Shown: positions 15,116 through 24,152, counted from the first letter of the stretch. The stretch: 27,108 nucleotides of DNA from JBDRED01 sp043820025 [NCBI: Elusimicrobiota bacterium] (GCA_043820025.1 JBDRED010000041.1:1-27108), one strand, 5' to 3'. Translations and numbers: made by a program. Notes: generated by a model not told the origin, from the letters alone.

Positions 15116-15892
15116 TTATTTAATGGCCTTGATTCTCGACGGCGGCCAATATACAACTAACGCCTTACCCTTAATGTAATCTGTATGCAAAGGCCCCCAG
15201 AATCTGCTGTCATAACTCGCATCCCTATTATCTCCCATTACGAAATAATGCTTTTCAGGCACAATAATCGGCCCAAAATTATCGCGTATTCTAAACTGTT
15301 CAGGCAAAAACTGATCGTTAGGATATGTATTAAAATCACTATGTATCACATAAGGCTCATTCTGCGCTTCTCCATTAACATATAAAACCTTATTACGAAC
15401 CTCTATTGTATCTCCGGGCAGGCCAACGCATCTTTTGATAAAGTCCTTTGTTGTATCCTCAGGAAAAGCAAATACCACAATATCCCCGCGCTTTGGGTTT
15501 GTTAAAGCTGCAATGCGCTTCAGATAAACGCTCAACTCTTTATTAGCGCCTATCGGCAGTCCAACGCCTTTATCAGCCGGCGTTATATGAACAAACGGCA
15601 GTCTCCATCCATAAACAACCTTATTCACAAATAAATGGTCTTTAATTAATAACGTATTTTGCATTGAACCGGAAGGTATTTTAAACGCCTGCAATAAAAA
15701 ATACATTATTAAAAATGCAAAAATGAGCGCAGACATACCGGTATTAACCCATTCAAGCAGCCAGTCTGTGAATTTTTGGCCATTATCAGAGTTAAAATAT
15801 TTCTTAATTAAAACAAGTATTATCTTTGCGGTAATTAAAATAACCGCGATAAATATCACCTTTCTTTCCATATTCATTTGACTAAAATCCAT
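15116..15892 (-). CDS. lepB: Signal peptidase I
   Basis: Signal peptidase I is the membrane serine/lysine protease that removes signal peptides from exported proteins, including presumably the repeat proteins at the other end of this window. Two hydrophobic segments (about 11-30 and 51-70) anchor it. KIPSGSMQNTL gives the nucleophile Ser76, RGDIVVFAFPED and FIKRCVGLPGD give the general base Lys153, and MGDNRDASYDSR is the box near the C-terminus. The 258-aa length is normal. Its ATG overlaps the lepA stop (TAATG) and AGGAGG lies inside the end of lepA, the classical lepA-lepB arrangement. There is nothing odd in the catalytic residues. Confidence 0.96.
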   Translation of the reverse strand: MDFSQMNMERKVIFIAVILITAKIILVLIKKYFNSDNGQKFTDWLLEWVNTGMSALIFAFLIMYFLLQAFKIPSGSMQNTLLIKDHLFVNKVVYGWRLPFVHITPADKGVGLPIGANKELSVYLKRIAALTNPKRGDIVVFAFPEDTTKDFIKRCVGLPGDTIEVRNKVLYVNGEAQNEPYVIHSDFNTYPNDQFLPEQFRIRDNFGPIIVPEKHYFVMGDNRDASYDSRFWGPLHTDYIKGKALVVYWPPSRIKAIK

Positions 15893-17583
15893 TAATCCTC
15901 CTTTTCAACTCCAAGCACTGCGCTAAACGCCTCTTGCGGTATAGCGATTCTTCCGAATTGTTTCATTTTTTTCTTTCCCTCTTTCTGCTTTTCGAGCAGT
16001 TTCCGCTTTCTTGTTATATCGCCGCCATAACATTTCGCTATCACATCCTTTCTCATTGCGCGAACATTTTCTCTTACTATTATCTTTCCGTTAACACGCG
16101 CCTGCAGAGGAACTTCAAACATCTGCCTGGGTATTATCTCTTTTAATTTAATAATTAAATTTCTCGCCTGATGCGACGCTTTTTCCCTATGCGTTAAAAA
16201 CGCTAAAGCATCGAGCTCCTCATTATTGACTAATATTTCTAATTTTACAAGATCAGACGCGCGATAACCTATATACTCATAATCAAGCGACGCATGCCCT
16301 TTTGTAATTGATTTTAATTTATCATAAAAATCAAACAATATCTCAGCTAATGGCAGTTCGTAATTTAATATTACTCTTTTAGTGCCAAGATACTTCATAT
16401 CTATAAACCTGCCTCTCTTATCCTGAGAAAGCTGCATTACACCGCCTACCATATCTGAGAGCGTAATAATTGTGGCATTAATATATGGCTCCAGTATTTC
16501 CTTAATATCAGCCATTTTTGGCAAATGCGATGGATTATCTATTAATAAAACTTCATCATTCTCTAATACAACCTTATACTCAACGTTTGGCGACGTTATT
16601 AAAAGCTGAAGGCCATATTCCCTCTCAAGACGCTCTTTCACAATATCCATATGCAAAAGTCCCAAAAGCCCTAATCTGAATCCAAAACCAAGAGCCTGAG
16701 AAGTCTCGGGCTGATAGAAAAAAGACGCATCATTAAGTCTTAATTTTTCCAACGCCTGCTGAAGAGATACATAATCACTGTTATTTATAGGATAAAGTCC
16801 CACAAAAACAAATGGTTTAACGACTTTATAACCAGGCAGAGGCGTTGTTAATGGATTCAATTTGTCAAATACCGTATCCCCGATTTTTACGGAATGTATA
16901 TCTTTAATACTCGCAATAAAATATCCTACTTCTCCGGCGCTTAGACTTGCAGCTTTTTCCAGCTTTACACCCAAGTATCCTACCTCATCAACTTCATAAA
17001 CAGATCCTGAAGAAAACATTTGAATACTCATTTTTGGAGTAAGCCTGCCGTCTATCATGCGCACATAAATTATTACTCCTCTGTAAGGATCAAAAACCGA
17101 ATCAATAATAAAACATTTTAATTTACCGTCAGGATCGCCCTCCGGAGGCGGTATATTTATTATAATTGAATCAATAACCTCTTGAACGCCCATTCCGGTT
17201 TTGGCGCTTACATGAAGCGGCGGTAATCCAAGCATAAAACTTTCTTCAATCTGCTTTGTTACGCTCGGAACATCCGCATTCGGCAGATCTACTTTATTAA
17301 TTACAGGAATAATATATAATCCGCTCTCCTCAGCTAAATGCACATTCGCAAATGTTTGAGCCTCAATGCCTTGAGACGCGTCAACTACCAAAAGAGTTCC
17401 CTCGCATGCGGCAAGAGACCTAGACACCTCATAAGAAAAATCAACATGTCCCGGAGTATCAATAAGATTTAAGATATACTTTTCACCGGTTTTATCTATA
17501 TAATTAATACGAATAGCCTTTGCTTTAATAGTAATACCTCTCTCGCGCTCCAGATCCATATCGTCTAAAACCTGATCCTTCAT
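15892..17583 (-). CDS. lepA: Elongation factor 4 (LepA), open frame after frameshift
   Basis: LepA/EF4 is a ribosome-binding translational GTPase. This frame begins at [20 protein letters not shown], normally about residue 40 of LepA, and holds switch [14 protein letters not shown], the NKVD box (VINKVDLP), the SAKTG motif and the LepA-specific C-terminal domain ([20 protein letters not shown]) through to a normal end. The missing beginning, including the P-loop, is encoded directly upstream (17580-17696) but in a different frame. Removing one CT unit from the (CT)5 tract at 17591-17600 joins the two into a 601-residue protein with the standard sequence across the junction ([12 protein letters not shown]). 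So the gene is either truly disrupted, length-variable, or affected by an assembly error. The 563-aa product alone lacks the P-loop and could not bind GTP normally. Confidence 0.93.
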   Translation of the reverse strand: MKDQVLDDMDLERERGITIKAKAIRINYIDKTGEKYILNLIDTPGHVDFSYEVSRSLAACEGTLLVVDASQGIEAQTFANVHLAEESGLYIIPVINKVDLPNADVPSVTKQIEESFMLGLPPLHVSAKTGMGVQEVIDSIIINIPPPEGDPDGKLKCFIIDSVFDPYRGVIIYVRMIDGRLTPKMSIQMFSSGSVYEVDEVGYLGVKLEKAASLSAGEVGYFIASIKDIHSVKIGDTVFDKLNPLTTPLPGYKVVKPFVFVGLYPINNSDYVSLQQALEKLRLNDASFFYQPETSQALGFGFRLGLLGLLHMDIVKERLEREYGLQLLITSPNVEYKVVLENDEVLLIDNPSHLPKMADIKEILEPYINATIITLSDMVGGVMQLSQDKRGRFIDMKYLGTKRVILNYELPLAEILFDFYDKLKSITKGHASLDYEYIGYRASDLVKLEILVNNEELDALAFLTHREKASHQARNLIIKLKEIIPRQMFEVPLQARVNGKIIVRENVRAMRKDVIAKCYGGDITRKRKLLEKQKEGKKKMKQFGRIAIPQEAFSAVLGVEKED

Positions 17584-17696
17584 CTGGCGTAGAGAGAGAG
17601 TGTGTGCGTGATCTCAAGTATCCTGTCTGCGAGCGTTGACTTGCCATGATCAATATGCGCAATTATAGAAAAATTTCTAATATTCTTTATCTTCAT
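17580..17696 (-). pseudogene. lepA: LepA N-terminal fragment with P-loop (frameshifted)
   Basis: Starting at the ATG at 17696-17694, 38 codons encode [20 protein letters not shown] and then [14 protein letters not shown], a textbook LepA N-terminus with the G1 P-loop AHIDHGKST. After that the frame runs into LYAR and a TGA that overlaps the ATG of the main lepA frame (ATGA). The break falls in a compound CACACA-CTCTCTCTCT tract. The stop/start overlap could allow reinitiation, but the P-loop would then sit on a separate 38-residue peptide. Upstream, 53 bp separate it from ptsI, with only a weak ribosome site. Confidence 0.88.
17591..17606 (-). repeat. Compound CA/CT microsatellite inside lepA
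   Basis: The minus strand reads CACACA (17606-17601) and then CTCTCTCTCT (17600-17591). Five CT units are present, and the LepA frame needs four. This is the site of the lepA frameshift. Confidence 0.85.
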
Positions 17697-17749
17697 TTTT
17701 TATGCTCATTGAAGTTTATATCTTCATTAACTCTATAAATTTATGATTT

Positions 17750-19459
17750 TTACAAAAGAGACTTTCTAAGTATTTTTTCAATAGAACTTCTGTCATGCGC
17801 AGCAAGAAGCTGTCCGGTAATTTCTTCCGCCTCTGTAAATGACACAGATCTAATTGCTTGTTTAACTTTAGGTATGGCAATAGGGCTCATACTCAATTGC
17901 TGAAGTCCCAGGCCCACTAATATTTTCATAAAACGCGGATCAGAAGCCATTTCTCCGCACATACTTACACTCTTACCCGCTTTGTTGCAGGAATCAATAA
18001 CAAACTTTAATAGGCGTATAACTCCCAAATGCATTGGATCATACAAATCGCTGACATTCTCATTTACTCTATCAACAGCAATGGTATATTGAATAAGGTC
18101 ATTTGTTCCAATACTCAAAAAATCCACCTCATCAGCGATAACATCAGCGCAAAGCGCAGCGGACGGCACCTCTATCATGGCGCCTATCTCAATATTTTCA
18201 TTAAACTGAATATTTTTCTGACGCAGGTCATCCTTTACCTCACTTAATGCTTTATTAGCCTTTCTAAGCTCCTCTATGCCGGATATCATTGGATACATAA
18301 TTTTTAAATTTCCTTCTGTGCTCGCCCTTAGTATGGCTCTAAGCTGTGTTCTGAAAAGTTCCGGGTATTTGAGGCATAATCTAATAGCGCGCAATCCAAG
18401 AAATGGATTTCTCTCCGGAGCGAATCTAAGCTGTTCCGCCAGTTTATCGCCTCCCAGATCAATAGTCCTTATTATTACTGAATATGGAAGCATACTCTTC
18501 GCAACTAATTTATAACTTTCATACTGTTCTTCTTCACCAGGCAGATCAGCTCTGTTAAGATATAGATATTCAGTTCTATACAATCCTATACCATTACCGC
18601 CATGCGATAATACAGATTTAACTTCTCCCGGTATTTCAATATTAGCAACCAGGTTTATAGTACGATTATCTGTAGTAGTTGCGGGCAAATCGCGTAATTT
18701 TTCTAATTCCTTGTCATTCGCCTCAAATTTTTTCTTTTCACGCTCATAGTTTTCCATAACTTGCTTTGTAGGATTTATAATGACAATGCCTTCATAGCCA
18801 TCAATAATAATCGTGTCGCCTGTATGAATCTTTTGCGTTATGTCATGAAGGCCGATAACAGCAGGTATTTCAAGCGAACGCGCCAAAATCGCGGTATGCG
18901 AAGTGCGGCCTCCTATATCTGTCACAAAACCTATTACTCTATCTTCTTTCATAGATATTGTGTCAGAAGGAGACAGATTGTGCGCGACTACAATAACCGG
19001 GGTCTTAATAGACTCCAGCGCTTTTCTTTCTTTTCCTAATAAATTATGTATTAATTTTTTTATTACATCAACGATATCCCTTTCTCTCTCTCTCAAATAC
19101 TCGTCATCTATATGGCTAAATGTTTCCGTTACCTTATTAAGAATCTCCTGCAGGGCAAACTCAGCATTTATTCCTTCTTTAATTCTAGTAACAACATCTT
19201 CCGTAAATAATGTGTCGTCTAAAATCAATAAGTACGCATAAAATAAACGCGCATGTTTTCTTCCAAGTTCTTTCAGGACTCTTTTATGCGTAGCCTTCAT
19301 TTCATTTTTTGTTTTAACAAGCGCTTTTCTAAATCTGAATATCTCTGCCCTCATCTCATTTTTTGGAACAATACGTTTGATAACACAAACTTCTTCTTCA
19401 GCCATTAAAAATGCCTTGCCGCAAATAATACCCGGAGATACGCCAATACCTTTAATCAT
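17750..19459 (-). CDS. ptsI: PTS enzyme I (phosphoenolpyruvate-protein phosphotransferase)
   Basis: Enzyme I takes phosphate from phosphoenolpyruvate and passes it to His15 of HPr, the first step of the PTS. GGRTSHTAILAR carries the phospho-histidine, His188. The PEP-binding barrel has GIGLYRTEYLY (about 290-300), FLGLRAIR, the SIGTNDLIQYT box (about 449-459) and the catalytic Cys501 in SMCGEMASDP. At 569 aa it is the usual length for the sugar-type enzyme, without the GAF domain of the nitrogen-type paralog PtsP. GAGGT lies 8 bases before the ATG. It follows HPr by 70 bp and closes the PTS cluster. lepA comes next and may be cotranscribed. Confidence 0.97.
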   Translation of the reverse strand: MIKGIGVSPGIICGKAFLMAEEEVCVIKRIVPKNEMRAEIFRFRKALVKTKNEMKATHKRVLKELGRKHARLFYAYLLILDDTLFTEDVVTRIKEGINAEFALQEILNKVTETFSHIDDEYLRERERDIVDVIKKLIHNLLGKERKALESIKTPVIVVAHNLSPSDTISMKEDRVIGFVTDIGGRTSHTAILARSLEIPAVIGLHDITQKIHTGDTIIIDGYEGIVIINPTKQVMENYEREKKKFEANDKELEKLRDLPATTTDNRTINLVANIEIPGEVKSVLSHGGNGIGLYRTEYLYLNRADLPGEEEQYESYKLVAKSMLPYSVIIRTIDLGGDKLAEQLRFAPERNPFLGLRAIRLCLKYPELFRTQLRAILRASTEGNLKIMYPMISGIEELRKANKALSEVKDDLRQKNIQFNENIEIGAMIEVPSAALCADVIADEVDFLSIGTNDLIQYTIAVDRVNENVSDLYDPMHLGVIRLLKFVIDSCNKAGKSVSMCGEMASDPRFMKILVGLGLQQLSMSPIAIPKVKQAIRSVSFTEAEEITGQLLAAHDRSSIEKILRKSLL

Positions 19460-19477
19460 TTTATTAACCTCGCTTTA

Positions 19478-19503
19478 ATCGTGATGCGTAATGCGTTGCG
19501 CGA
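19478..19503 (-). repeat. ACGCA-rich mini-repeat between HPr and ptsI
   Basis: The minus strand reads GCGCAACGCATTACGCATCACG, with ACGCAT twice in a row 7 bases apart. It stands out in AT-rich DNA. A similar motif (GCGCACAACGCACAACG) lies between rpmG and tRNA-Trp. Confidence 0.35.
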
Positions 19504-19529
19504 TAATAATAACACTCGAACATTTATTA

Positions 19530-19793
19530 CTATTCATCGAAATGACTATTAATTAATGCCTCTAATGCATTCATCGCCTCTATCTCATCATCTCCATCGA
19601 TTATAAACTCAAGCTCTGAACCTGCTTCAGCAGCAAGCATCATAATTCCCATAATGCTTTTTGCGTCAACCTGCATAGTATCCTTGCTGACCTTTATTGA
19701 CGATTTATATTTATTCGCGGTTTCGACGAGCAAAGCCGCAGGCCTTGCATGCACTCCAAGTTTGTTTAAAATTTGAATCTTTTTTTTAATCAT
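19530..19793 (-). CDS. ptsH: Phosphocarrier protein HPr
   Basis: HPr carries phosphate from enzyme I to EIIA proteins. The chain is 87 aa, with GVHARPAALLV placing the active His15 and DAKSIMGIMML placing the regulatory Ser46. Both are at the positions found in Gram-positive HPr. Since HprK is encoded in the same cluster, Ser46 is very probably phosphorylated in this organism. The start overlaps the EIID stop by four bases (ATGA), so HPr is translationally coupled to the membrane subunits. This differs from the usual ptsH-ptsI pairing, and here a 70-bp gap precedes ptsI. Confidence 0.97.
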   Translation of the reverse strand: MIKKKIQILNKLGVHARPAALLVETANKYKSSIKVSKDTMQVDAKSIMGIMMLAAEAGSELEFIIDGDDEIEAMNALEALINSHFDE

Positions 19794-20578
19794 GCTATTA
19801 TCCTTAATAATACTAATAGAAATACAATCACAGTAGTAATATAGATTAACTTGACTACTGATACTTTATAATAATTTGCAATAATAAATACTATTTCCAA
19901 ACCCACAAGCGCAAAAATTGTACTAATATTAAAATTCTGCACAATCATAAACACAAAAAAGCCGGCAGCCAGCAGAATAAGCGCTAATAAATGTATTCTT
20001 GTATATACCTTAAAATCATGCCAGCGCCTAACATATGTAATAACCTTTGTGCCAATATGATACGCTTTAAAAACGCCCCAAAACCTCATATACAAATGCG
20101 GAATGTTATAGCACACAATAAACAACAATAAAATTAGAAAATAATACTCATTTGAATAATAAGCGCCTAAAATAAAATGACGATATTGCGTAAGATAAAA
20201 TAATAAAATTATTATTAGCGCGGAAAAAGGCCGCCATGTACCCCAAAAAAATGAATCTCCGATAGCTGATAATGGTCCTGCCATTGTGCTCTTTAAGGTG
20301 CGTATTTCTTTTGTAAAATCAACCCCTTCAATTTTCATGCGCTCTTCATACGCTACGACCAATCCGGCAATAATGCTAACCATATATGGCTGAACATTAA
20401 AAAATTCTAAATGCCTTTTTAATGCATTAAAATACCCCTCTTTATCATTAGTAAATTTTTTCAACAAAGGCTTAAGAATAAAAACAAAACCAACATTTTG
20501 CATTCGTTCAAAATTCCATACAGCCTGCAGTAAGAAAGAACGAAGCCCTATATAAAAGAGATCTCTGTTTTGAATCAT
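19790..20578 (-). CDS. PTS mannose/fructose/sorbose family EIID
   Basis: EIID is the second membrane subunit of the mannose-type PTS permease. QAVWNFERMQNVGF near residues 18-31 and LKRHLEFFNVQPYM near 49-62 are the family's N-terminal signatures. AGPLSAIGDSFFWGTWRP near 101-118 is the conserved central region, followed by four to five hydrophobic segments to the end. The length of 262 aa is normal. AAAGGT precedes the ATG, 15 bp after EIIC. Sugar specificity cannot be read from the sequence, and no sugar-metabolism gene lies in the cluster that would hint at it. Confidence 0.92.
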   Translation of the reverse strand: MIQNRDLFYIGLRSFLLQAVWNFERMQNVGFVFILKPLLKKFTNDKEGYFNALKRHLEFFNVQPYMVSIIAGLVVAYEERMKIEGVDFTKEIRTLKSTMAGPLSAIGDSFFWGTWRPFSALIIILLFYLTQYRHFILGAYYSNEYYFLILLLFIVCYNIPHLYMRFWGVFKAYHIGTKVITYVRRWHDFKVYTRIHLLALILLAAGFFVFMIVQNFNISTIFALVGLEIVFIIANYYKVSVVKLIYITTVIVFLLVLLRIIA

Positions 20579-20593
20579 AATAATACCTTTGCC

Positions 20594-21244
20594 TTAATGC
20601 TGTTGTCCATTATGCGCCGCCTTATGATGCTTAAGGGATCTTTGAAAAAAATGATTAAACATTGCGGCAAAACCTATAATAGGCAATATTGAGTAACTCG
20701 CCTCCAGCGCTTTAATAAATGTTAAAGGTAATTGAAAATACAGCACCTTTGCTATTTGTTCTGTAACCGGCAGCACGATGATTAAGTACACAAAACTAGC
20801 AAGAAAAAAAAATGTGATAGAGTACGCCATTACAAACGTAATGCAGGCAGACTTATGATTATTTATACAATCATCTACCTTTCTAGCCATCCTGCTATTC
20901 CAAGTGCGGACTAATATTTCTATATGCTTAAAAAGATACACAATAGGAAGCGCTATCAGAATAACAAACATAGTAAATGCGTCTCCCCTGTGCGGCACTG
21001 TATAATTAACGCCCAGCACAAGCGTTGTAAAAATTGTTAAATTAATAGGCACCATTGCGCCGACATATATGAGATTAACCCATAACATTTCAAATATTAT
21101 ACCGATTGCAAACCCGGTATTGATATCTCCTAATATCCAGCCAATAATAGGAGCTGCCACTATCGGCCTTGAAATCATAAAATTACCGACTACAGTCGCG
21201 TCGAGACTCAATAATGCGCCAACAATACTTATGATTAAAAACAT
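20594..21244 (-). CDS. PTS mannose/fructose/sorbose family EIIC
   Basis: EIIC forms the sugar channel with EIID. The N-terminus (LLSLDATVVGNFMISRPIV, then GWILGDINTGFAIGI) matches the start of EIIC-Man proteins, and there are five to six hydrophobic segments. At 216 aa it is shorter than the usual 250-270, and its C-terminus is a His- and Gln-rich tail (HHKAAHNGQQH). Short EIIC forms are known from clusters of this kind in Deltaproteobacteria-like lineages, so I do not regard it as broken. Only 2 bp separate it from the EIIB stop, and its AAGGG ribosome site lies within EIIB. Confidence 0.88.
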   Translation of the reverse strand: MFLIISIVGALLSLDATVVGNFMISRPIVAAPIIGWILGDINTGFAIGIIFEMLWVNLIYVGAMVPINLTIFTTLVLGVNYTVPHRGDAFTMFVILIALPIVYLFKHIEILVRTWNSRMARKVDDCINNHKSACITFVMAYSITFFFLASFVYLIIVLPVTEQIAKVLYFQLPLTFIKALEASYSILPIIGFAAMFNHFFQRSLKHHKAAHNGQQH

Positions 21245-21246
21245 AA

Positions 21247-21735
21247 TTATAACCCTTGCTTTTTAAGTTCTTTTGCCACGTCTATACGTTCGGCTTCCGG
21301 AAGCGTCCTGCTTTCAAGCTGTAAACCTTTATTGCTTAAAGCGCGCAGATATTCAACATCATCCTTGCTTACTGAAATTGTCTCTAGAATTTGTTTTTTG
21401 CCTTCAGAAAAATGCATACCGCCAATATTAATTGAATTAATTTTTAAACCGCCTTCAATTAATTGGAACGCATCTTTCGGACATGATACAAGCACTAAAG
21501 TTTTATTCTTATCAAAATAACCTTGTTTATACTGTTCAATAGCTGTATCTATGCGTTCAATATAAACATCAACATCGCTGGGAATAGCCAGAGTCATTAG
21601 GGCTTTCTGCATCTCATCACACGCAACAATATCATTCGCTACAACAATGATTTCAGCGCCTATCTCTTTAAGCCAACCCTCTACTACCTGTCCATGTATT
21701 AAACGATCATCAATTCTAAAAAGTATAATTGACAT
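21247..21735 (-). CDS. PTS mannose/fructose/sorbose family EIIB
   Basis: EIIB accepts phosphate from EIIA on a histidine and donates it to the incoming sugar. FRIDDRLIHGQVVEGW has the phosphorylated His14, counting from the ATG at 21735. I prefer this ATG over an in-frame TTG 21 bases upstream because GGCGGGG sits at ribosome-site distance before it. IVVANDIVACDEMQK and the LKINSINIGGMHFSEGK region are also typical of the sorbose-type IIB domain. The protein is 162 aa, a separate domain as in the sorbose and fructose/levan types (E. coli ManX is a fused AB). The 47-bp gap upstream holds a mini-repeat. Confidence 0.93.
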   Translation of the reverse strand: MSIILFRIDDRLIHGQVVEGWLKEIGAEIIVVANDIVACDEMQKALMTLAIPSDVDVYIERIDTAIEQYKQGYFDKNKTLVLVSCPKDAFQLIEGGLKINSINIGGMHFSEGKKQILETISVSKDDVEYLRALSNKGLQLESRTLPEAERIDVAKELKKQGL

Positions 21736-21764
21736 TTTACCCCGCCGCCTATCCAAGTTTTAGT

Positions 21765-21780
21765 ACGCTACTGCGTCATC
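21765..21780 (-). repeat. GATGACGCAG mini-repeat after EIIA
   Basis: The minus strand reads GATGACGCAGTAGCGT, identical at 15 of 16 positions to 8715-8730. Both copies begin within three bases of a stop codon. Here the stem is shortened to ACGC/GCGT with loop AGTA. Confidence 0.4.
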
Positions 21781-21782
21781 TA

Positions 21783-22187
21783 TCATTTACACCCTTTTGC
21801 TACATCTTTTATGCGCAATATGTTTTCTTTAGCCGCATCCGTTATCTTTACAGTTAAATCTTTTAGATCACAATTATTCCTTTGTGTTATTGCTGTTAAA
21901 ACCATTGCAAGATTAACGCCGGATACAACCTCAACTTCGTCGCAATTTAAGAACTTTAACGAAGCATTACAAGGAGTGCCTCCAAACATATCTACAAGTA
22001 TTAGAACCCCTTCAACCTCTTTCCATTTGCCTATTATTTCCTGAATTTTTTTGTTTAACGTATCTAAACCCTCGCCCGGATAAATTCCAACTGCCTGAAT
22101 ATATTCTTTTTTACCCACAATATGTTCCGCAGTATCCAGCAGAGATTCAGATAAACCCCTATGCGTTACGAGAATAACCCCAATCAT
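21783..22187 (-). CDS. PTS mannose/fructose/sorbose family EIIA
   Basis: EIIA of the mannose type receives phosphate from HPr. The N-terminus MIGVILVTHRGLSESLLDTA puts the active histidine at His9, and LVDMFGGTPCNASLKFL near residues 66-82 is the other conserved loop. The ATG at 22187 is six bases after GGGAG and is better placed than two TTG codons just upstream, giving 134 aa. It starts 12 bp after the yvcK stop and begins the EIIA-EIIB-EIIC-EIID-HPr run. As a free-standing subunit it could also act as a signalling EIIA. Confidence 0.93.
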   Translation of the reverse strand: MIGVILVTHRGLSESLLDTAEHIVGKKEYIQAVGIYPGEGLDTLNKKIQEIIGKWKEVEGVLILVDMFGGTPCNASLKFLNCDEVEVVSGVNLAMVLTAITQRNNCDLKDLTVKITDAAKENILRIKDVAKGCK

Positions 22188-22199
22188 CAACAACTCCCG

Positions 22200-23198
22200 T
22201 TAAAAACTTAACCTATTTAATTCCTTATATTTACTATGATATAAATCTACAATTGCCGAGGATAATTTTTTTGGATCATGCCGCGCATACTTCGCGCTCT
22301 CAGACATTTGCCTGCCAAAAAAATCTCCGGTAACATATGCTGTATTACCAAACACATTCGCAGAATCATAAGCTATGGGATACGATGCTTTTTTTGCGTA
22401 TTTTTCCAACAAATCCTCATCAATCCTTTTTGTATTAATTAATATATAATCTATACAAGAAGCGCCTATATGATCATTAAGCGCCTGCAAATGGTCTAAT
22501 GATGAAAAATTATTTGTTTCTCCGGGCTGTGACATTATATTACAAACAAACACCTTAAGAGCCTTAGAATTTCTAAGAGCTTTATTAATATCATTTATTA
22601 ATAAATTGGGAATTACACTCGTATACAAACTTCCCGGCCCAAGAATAATAATATCCGCATTATTCATGGACTCAACAGCCTCAGGAACAGCTTTACACTC
22701 AGACGGTTCAAGAAAAATACTTTTAATTCTGCCCACACTTTTGGATATGGCTGTCTCGCCTTTTAATACTTCTTCTGTTTCAAGCTTTGCCCTGAGAGCA
22801 ACCTTATGAAGAGTCGCAGGTATCACCTTTCCATCTATTGCCAAAATCTTGCTGGACTCAACTATGCCCTTTTCAAATCCGCCGCGAATATCCGACATAG
22901 CCATAATAAACAAGTTTCCAAAACTATGGCCTGCAATATCTCCCTCGCCTCCAAACCTATATTGAAACAACTGTGACATAAGCGTTTCTTCTTCAGCCAA
23001 AGACACTAAACAGTTCCTTATATCTCCCGGGGGCAGTATGCCATATTCTCTGCTTAATCTTCCTGAGCTTCCTCCATCATCTGTCACAGTGACAATTGCC
23101 GAAAGGTTTTTATTATACGCTTTTAGGCCTGAAAGCAGTGTTGAAATACCTGTTCCGCCGCCAATAGCTACGATATTTAAATCAGAAAATTGTTTCAT
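22200..23198 (-). CDS. yvcK: YvcK/CofD-like gluconeogenesis factor
   Basis: The YvcK family are UDP-sugar-binding regulators needed for growth on gluconeogenic carbon and for cell-wall homeostasis. IGGGTGISTLLSGLK (about 12-26) is the nucleotide-binding loop. TVTDDGGSSGRLSREYG (about 37-53), PGDIRNCL and GHSFGNLFI are family signatures, and LGPGSLYTSVIPNLL near residue 186 is also conserved. It is 332 aa, full length. It sits between rapZ and the PTS permease genes, the same order (rapZ-yvcK) as in Bacillus. The ribosome site is weak. The 79-bp leader has a possible -10 TATAAT. Confidence 0.93.
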   Translation of the reverse strand: MKQFSDLNIVAIGGGTGISTLLSGLKAYNKNLSAIVTVTDDGGSSGRLSREYGILPPGDIRNCLVSLAEEETLMSQLFQYRFGGEGDIAGHSFGNLFIMAMSDIRGGFEKGIVESSKILAIDGKVIPATLHKVALRAKLETEEVLKGETAISKSVGRIKSIFLEPSECKAVPEAVESMNNADIIILGPGSLYTSVIPNLLINDINKALRNSKALKVFVCNIMSQPGETNNFSSLDHLQALNDHIGASCIDYILINTKRIDEDLLEKYAKKASYPIAYDSANVFGNTAYVTGDFFGRQMSESAKYARHDPKKLSSAIVDLYHSKYKELNRLSF

Positions 23199-23230
23199 AA
23201 GTATACCAAACTTTAAAGTGTGAGGGGAGT

Positions 23231-23260
23231 ATTATAATCTCACCTTAATTAATAACTTAA
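23231..23260 (-). promoter_or_regulatory. Weak promoter candidate upstream of yvcK
   Basis: A perfect TATAAT (23236-23231) lies about 33 bases before the yvcK ATG, with TTAAGT 18 bases further upstream as a poor -35. The perfect palindrome ACTTTAAAGT follows the -10. The surroundings are AT-rich, so this is only a candidate for an internal promoter. Confidence 0.25.
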
Positions 23261-23277
23261 CACTTAGCGCTTAAAAC

Positions 23278-24150
23278 TTACTTCAATGGTTTCAATATAT
23301 CTCTATGAGTAACGCGTACAGATATATTTTTCTTTTCTAAATGGTTCTTTAGCTGATTAGAAATAACAACAGACCTATGCCTGCCGCCGGTGCATCCAAT
23401 TCCAATAGTCAAATAATGCTTTCCTTCCTCTATAAATGAAGGTATAAGAAAATTAAAAAGACCATATATTTTATTTAAAAACTGTTTAGCCTTATTATCA
23501 TTTAATACGAATTTTTTTACCTTTTCATCATTGCCTGTATAAATACGCAGGTCATCATAATAAAACGGGTTCGCAAGAAATCTGGTATCCAGAACTATAT
23601 CCACCTCCATGGGCAGTCCGTATTTATATCCAAAGGAAATAATGTTAACAACAAGCCGCGACACCTCTTTTTTTGAAAAAGCGTTCTTTATTGTTTCACG
23701 CAGCATAGCAATGGTCAAATCGCTCGTGTCAATTATATTATTCGCGTTATCTCGTATTTTTTTCAGACTCTTCCTTTCCATTTTTATGCTTTCCAGAACT
23801 GTTTTCCCTCCACCGCTCAGAGGATGTTTTCTTCTGGTTTCGCTAAATCTTCTTATTAAGATTTCGTCCCGCGCCTCAAGAAAAAGAATATGATAATTGA
23901 TGCTTCTCTTTTTTAAATCATCCAATATGAGAATTAGGTCATTAAGAAAGGTTTTTTCCCTTATATCTATTCCCAGCGCGACCTTATTCATTGTATTACC
24001 GGACTGCATAGACAGATTTGAAAATTTCGGGATGAGCGCTATGGGAAGATTATCAACGCAGAAATATCCAATATCCTCGAAACACTTCATGACCTGGCTC
24101 TTTCCTGAACCTGATATACCGGTAATAATAACAAAACTAAAATCTTTCAT
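23278..24150 (-). CDS. rapZ: RapZ/YvcJ-family nucleotide-binding protein
   Basis: RapZ (YvcJ in Bacillus) is a P-loop protein. In enterobacteria it is the adaptor that targets the small RNA GlmZ to RNase E. GISGSGKSQV (11-20) is the Walker A, IGYFCVDNLP (27-36) the next family motif, LEARDEILIRRFSETRRKHPLS (central region) a Walker-B/arginine stretch, and IGCTGGRHRSV near residue 252 the highly conserved C-terminal RNA/metabolite-binding loop. It is 290 aa, normal length. The ATG is 2 bp after the hprK stop, with AAGGA inside hprK. The hprK-rapZ-yvcK linkage suggests shared carbon or cell-envelope precursor control; whether it binds small RNAs here is unknown. Confidence 0.94.
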   Translation of the reverse strand: MKDFSFVIITGISGSGKSQVMKCFEDIGYFCVDNLPIALIPKFSNLSMQSGNTMNKVALGIDIREKTFLNDLILILDDLKKRSINYHILFLEARDEILIRRFSETRRKHPLSGGGKTVLESIKMERKSLKKIRDNANNIIDTSDLTIAMLRETIKNAFSKKEVSRLVVNIISFGYKYGLPMEVDIVLDTRFLANPFYYDDLRIYTGNDEKVKKFVLNDNKAKQFLNKIYGLFNFLIPSFIEEGKHYLTIGIGCTGGRHRSVVISNQLKNHLEKKNISVRVTHRDILKPLK

Positions 24151-24152
24151 TG

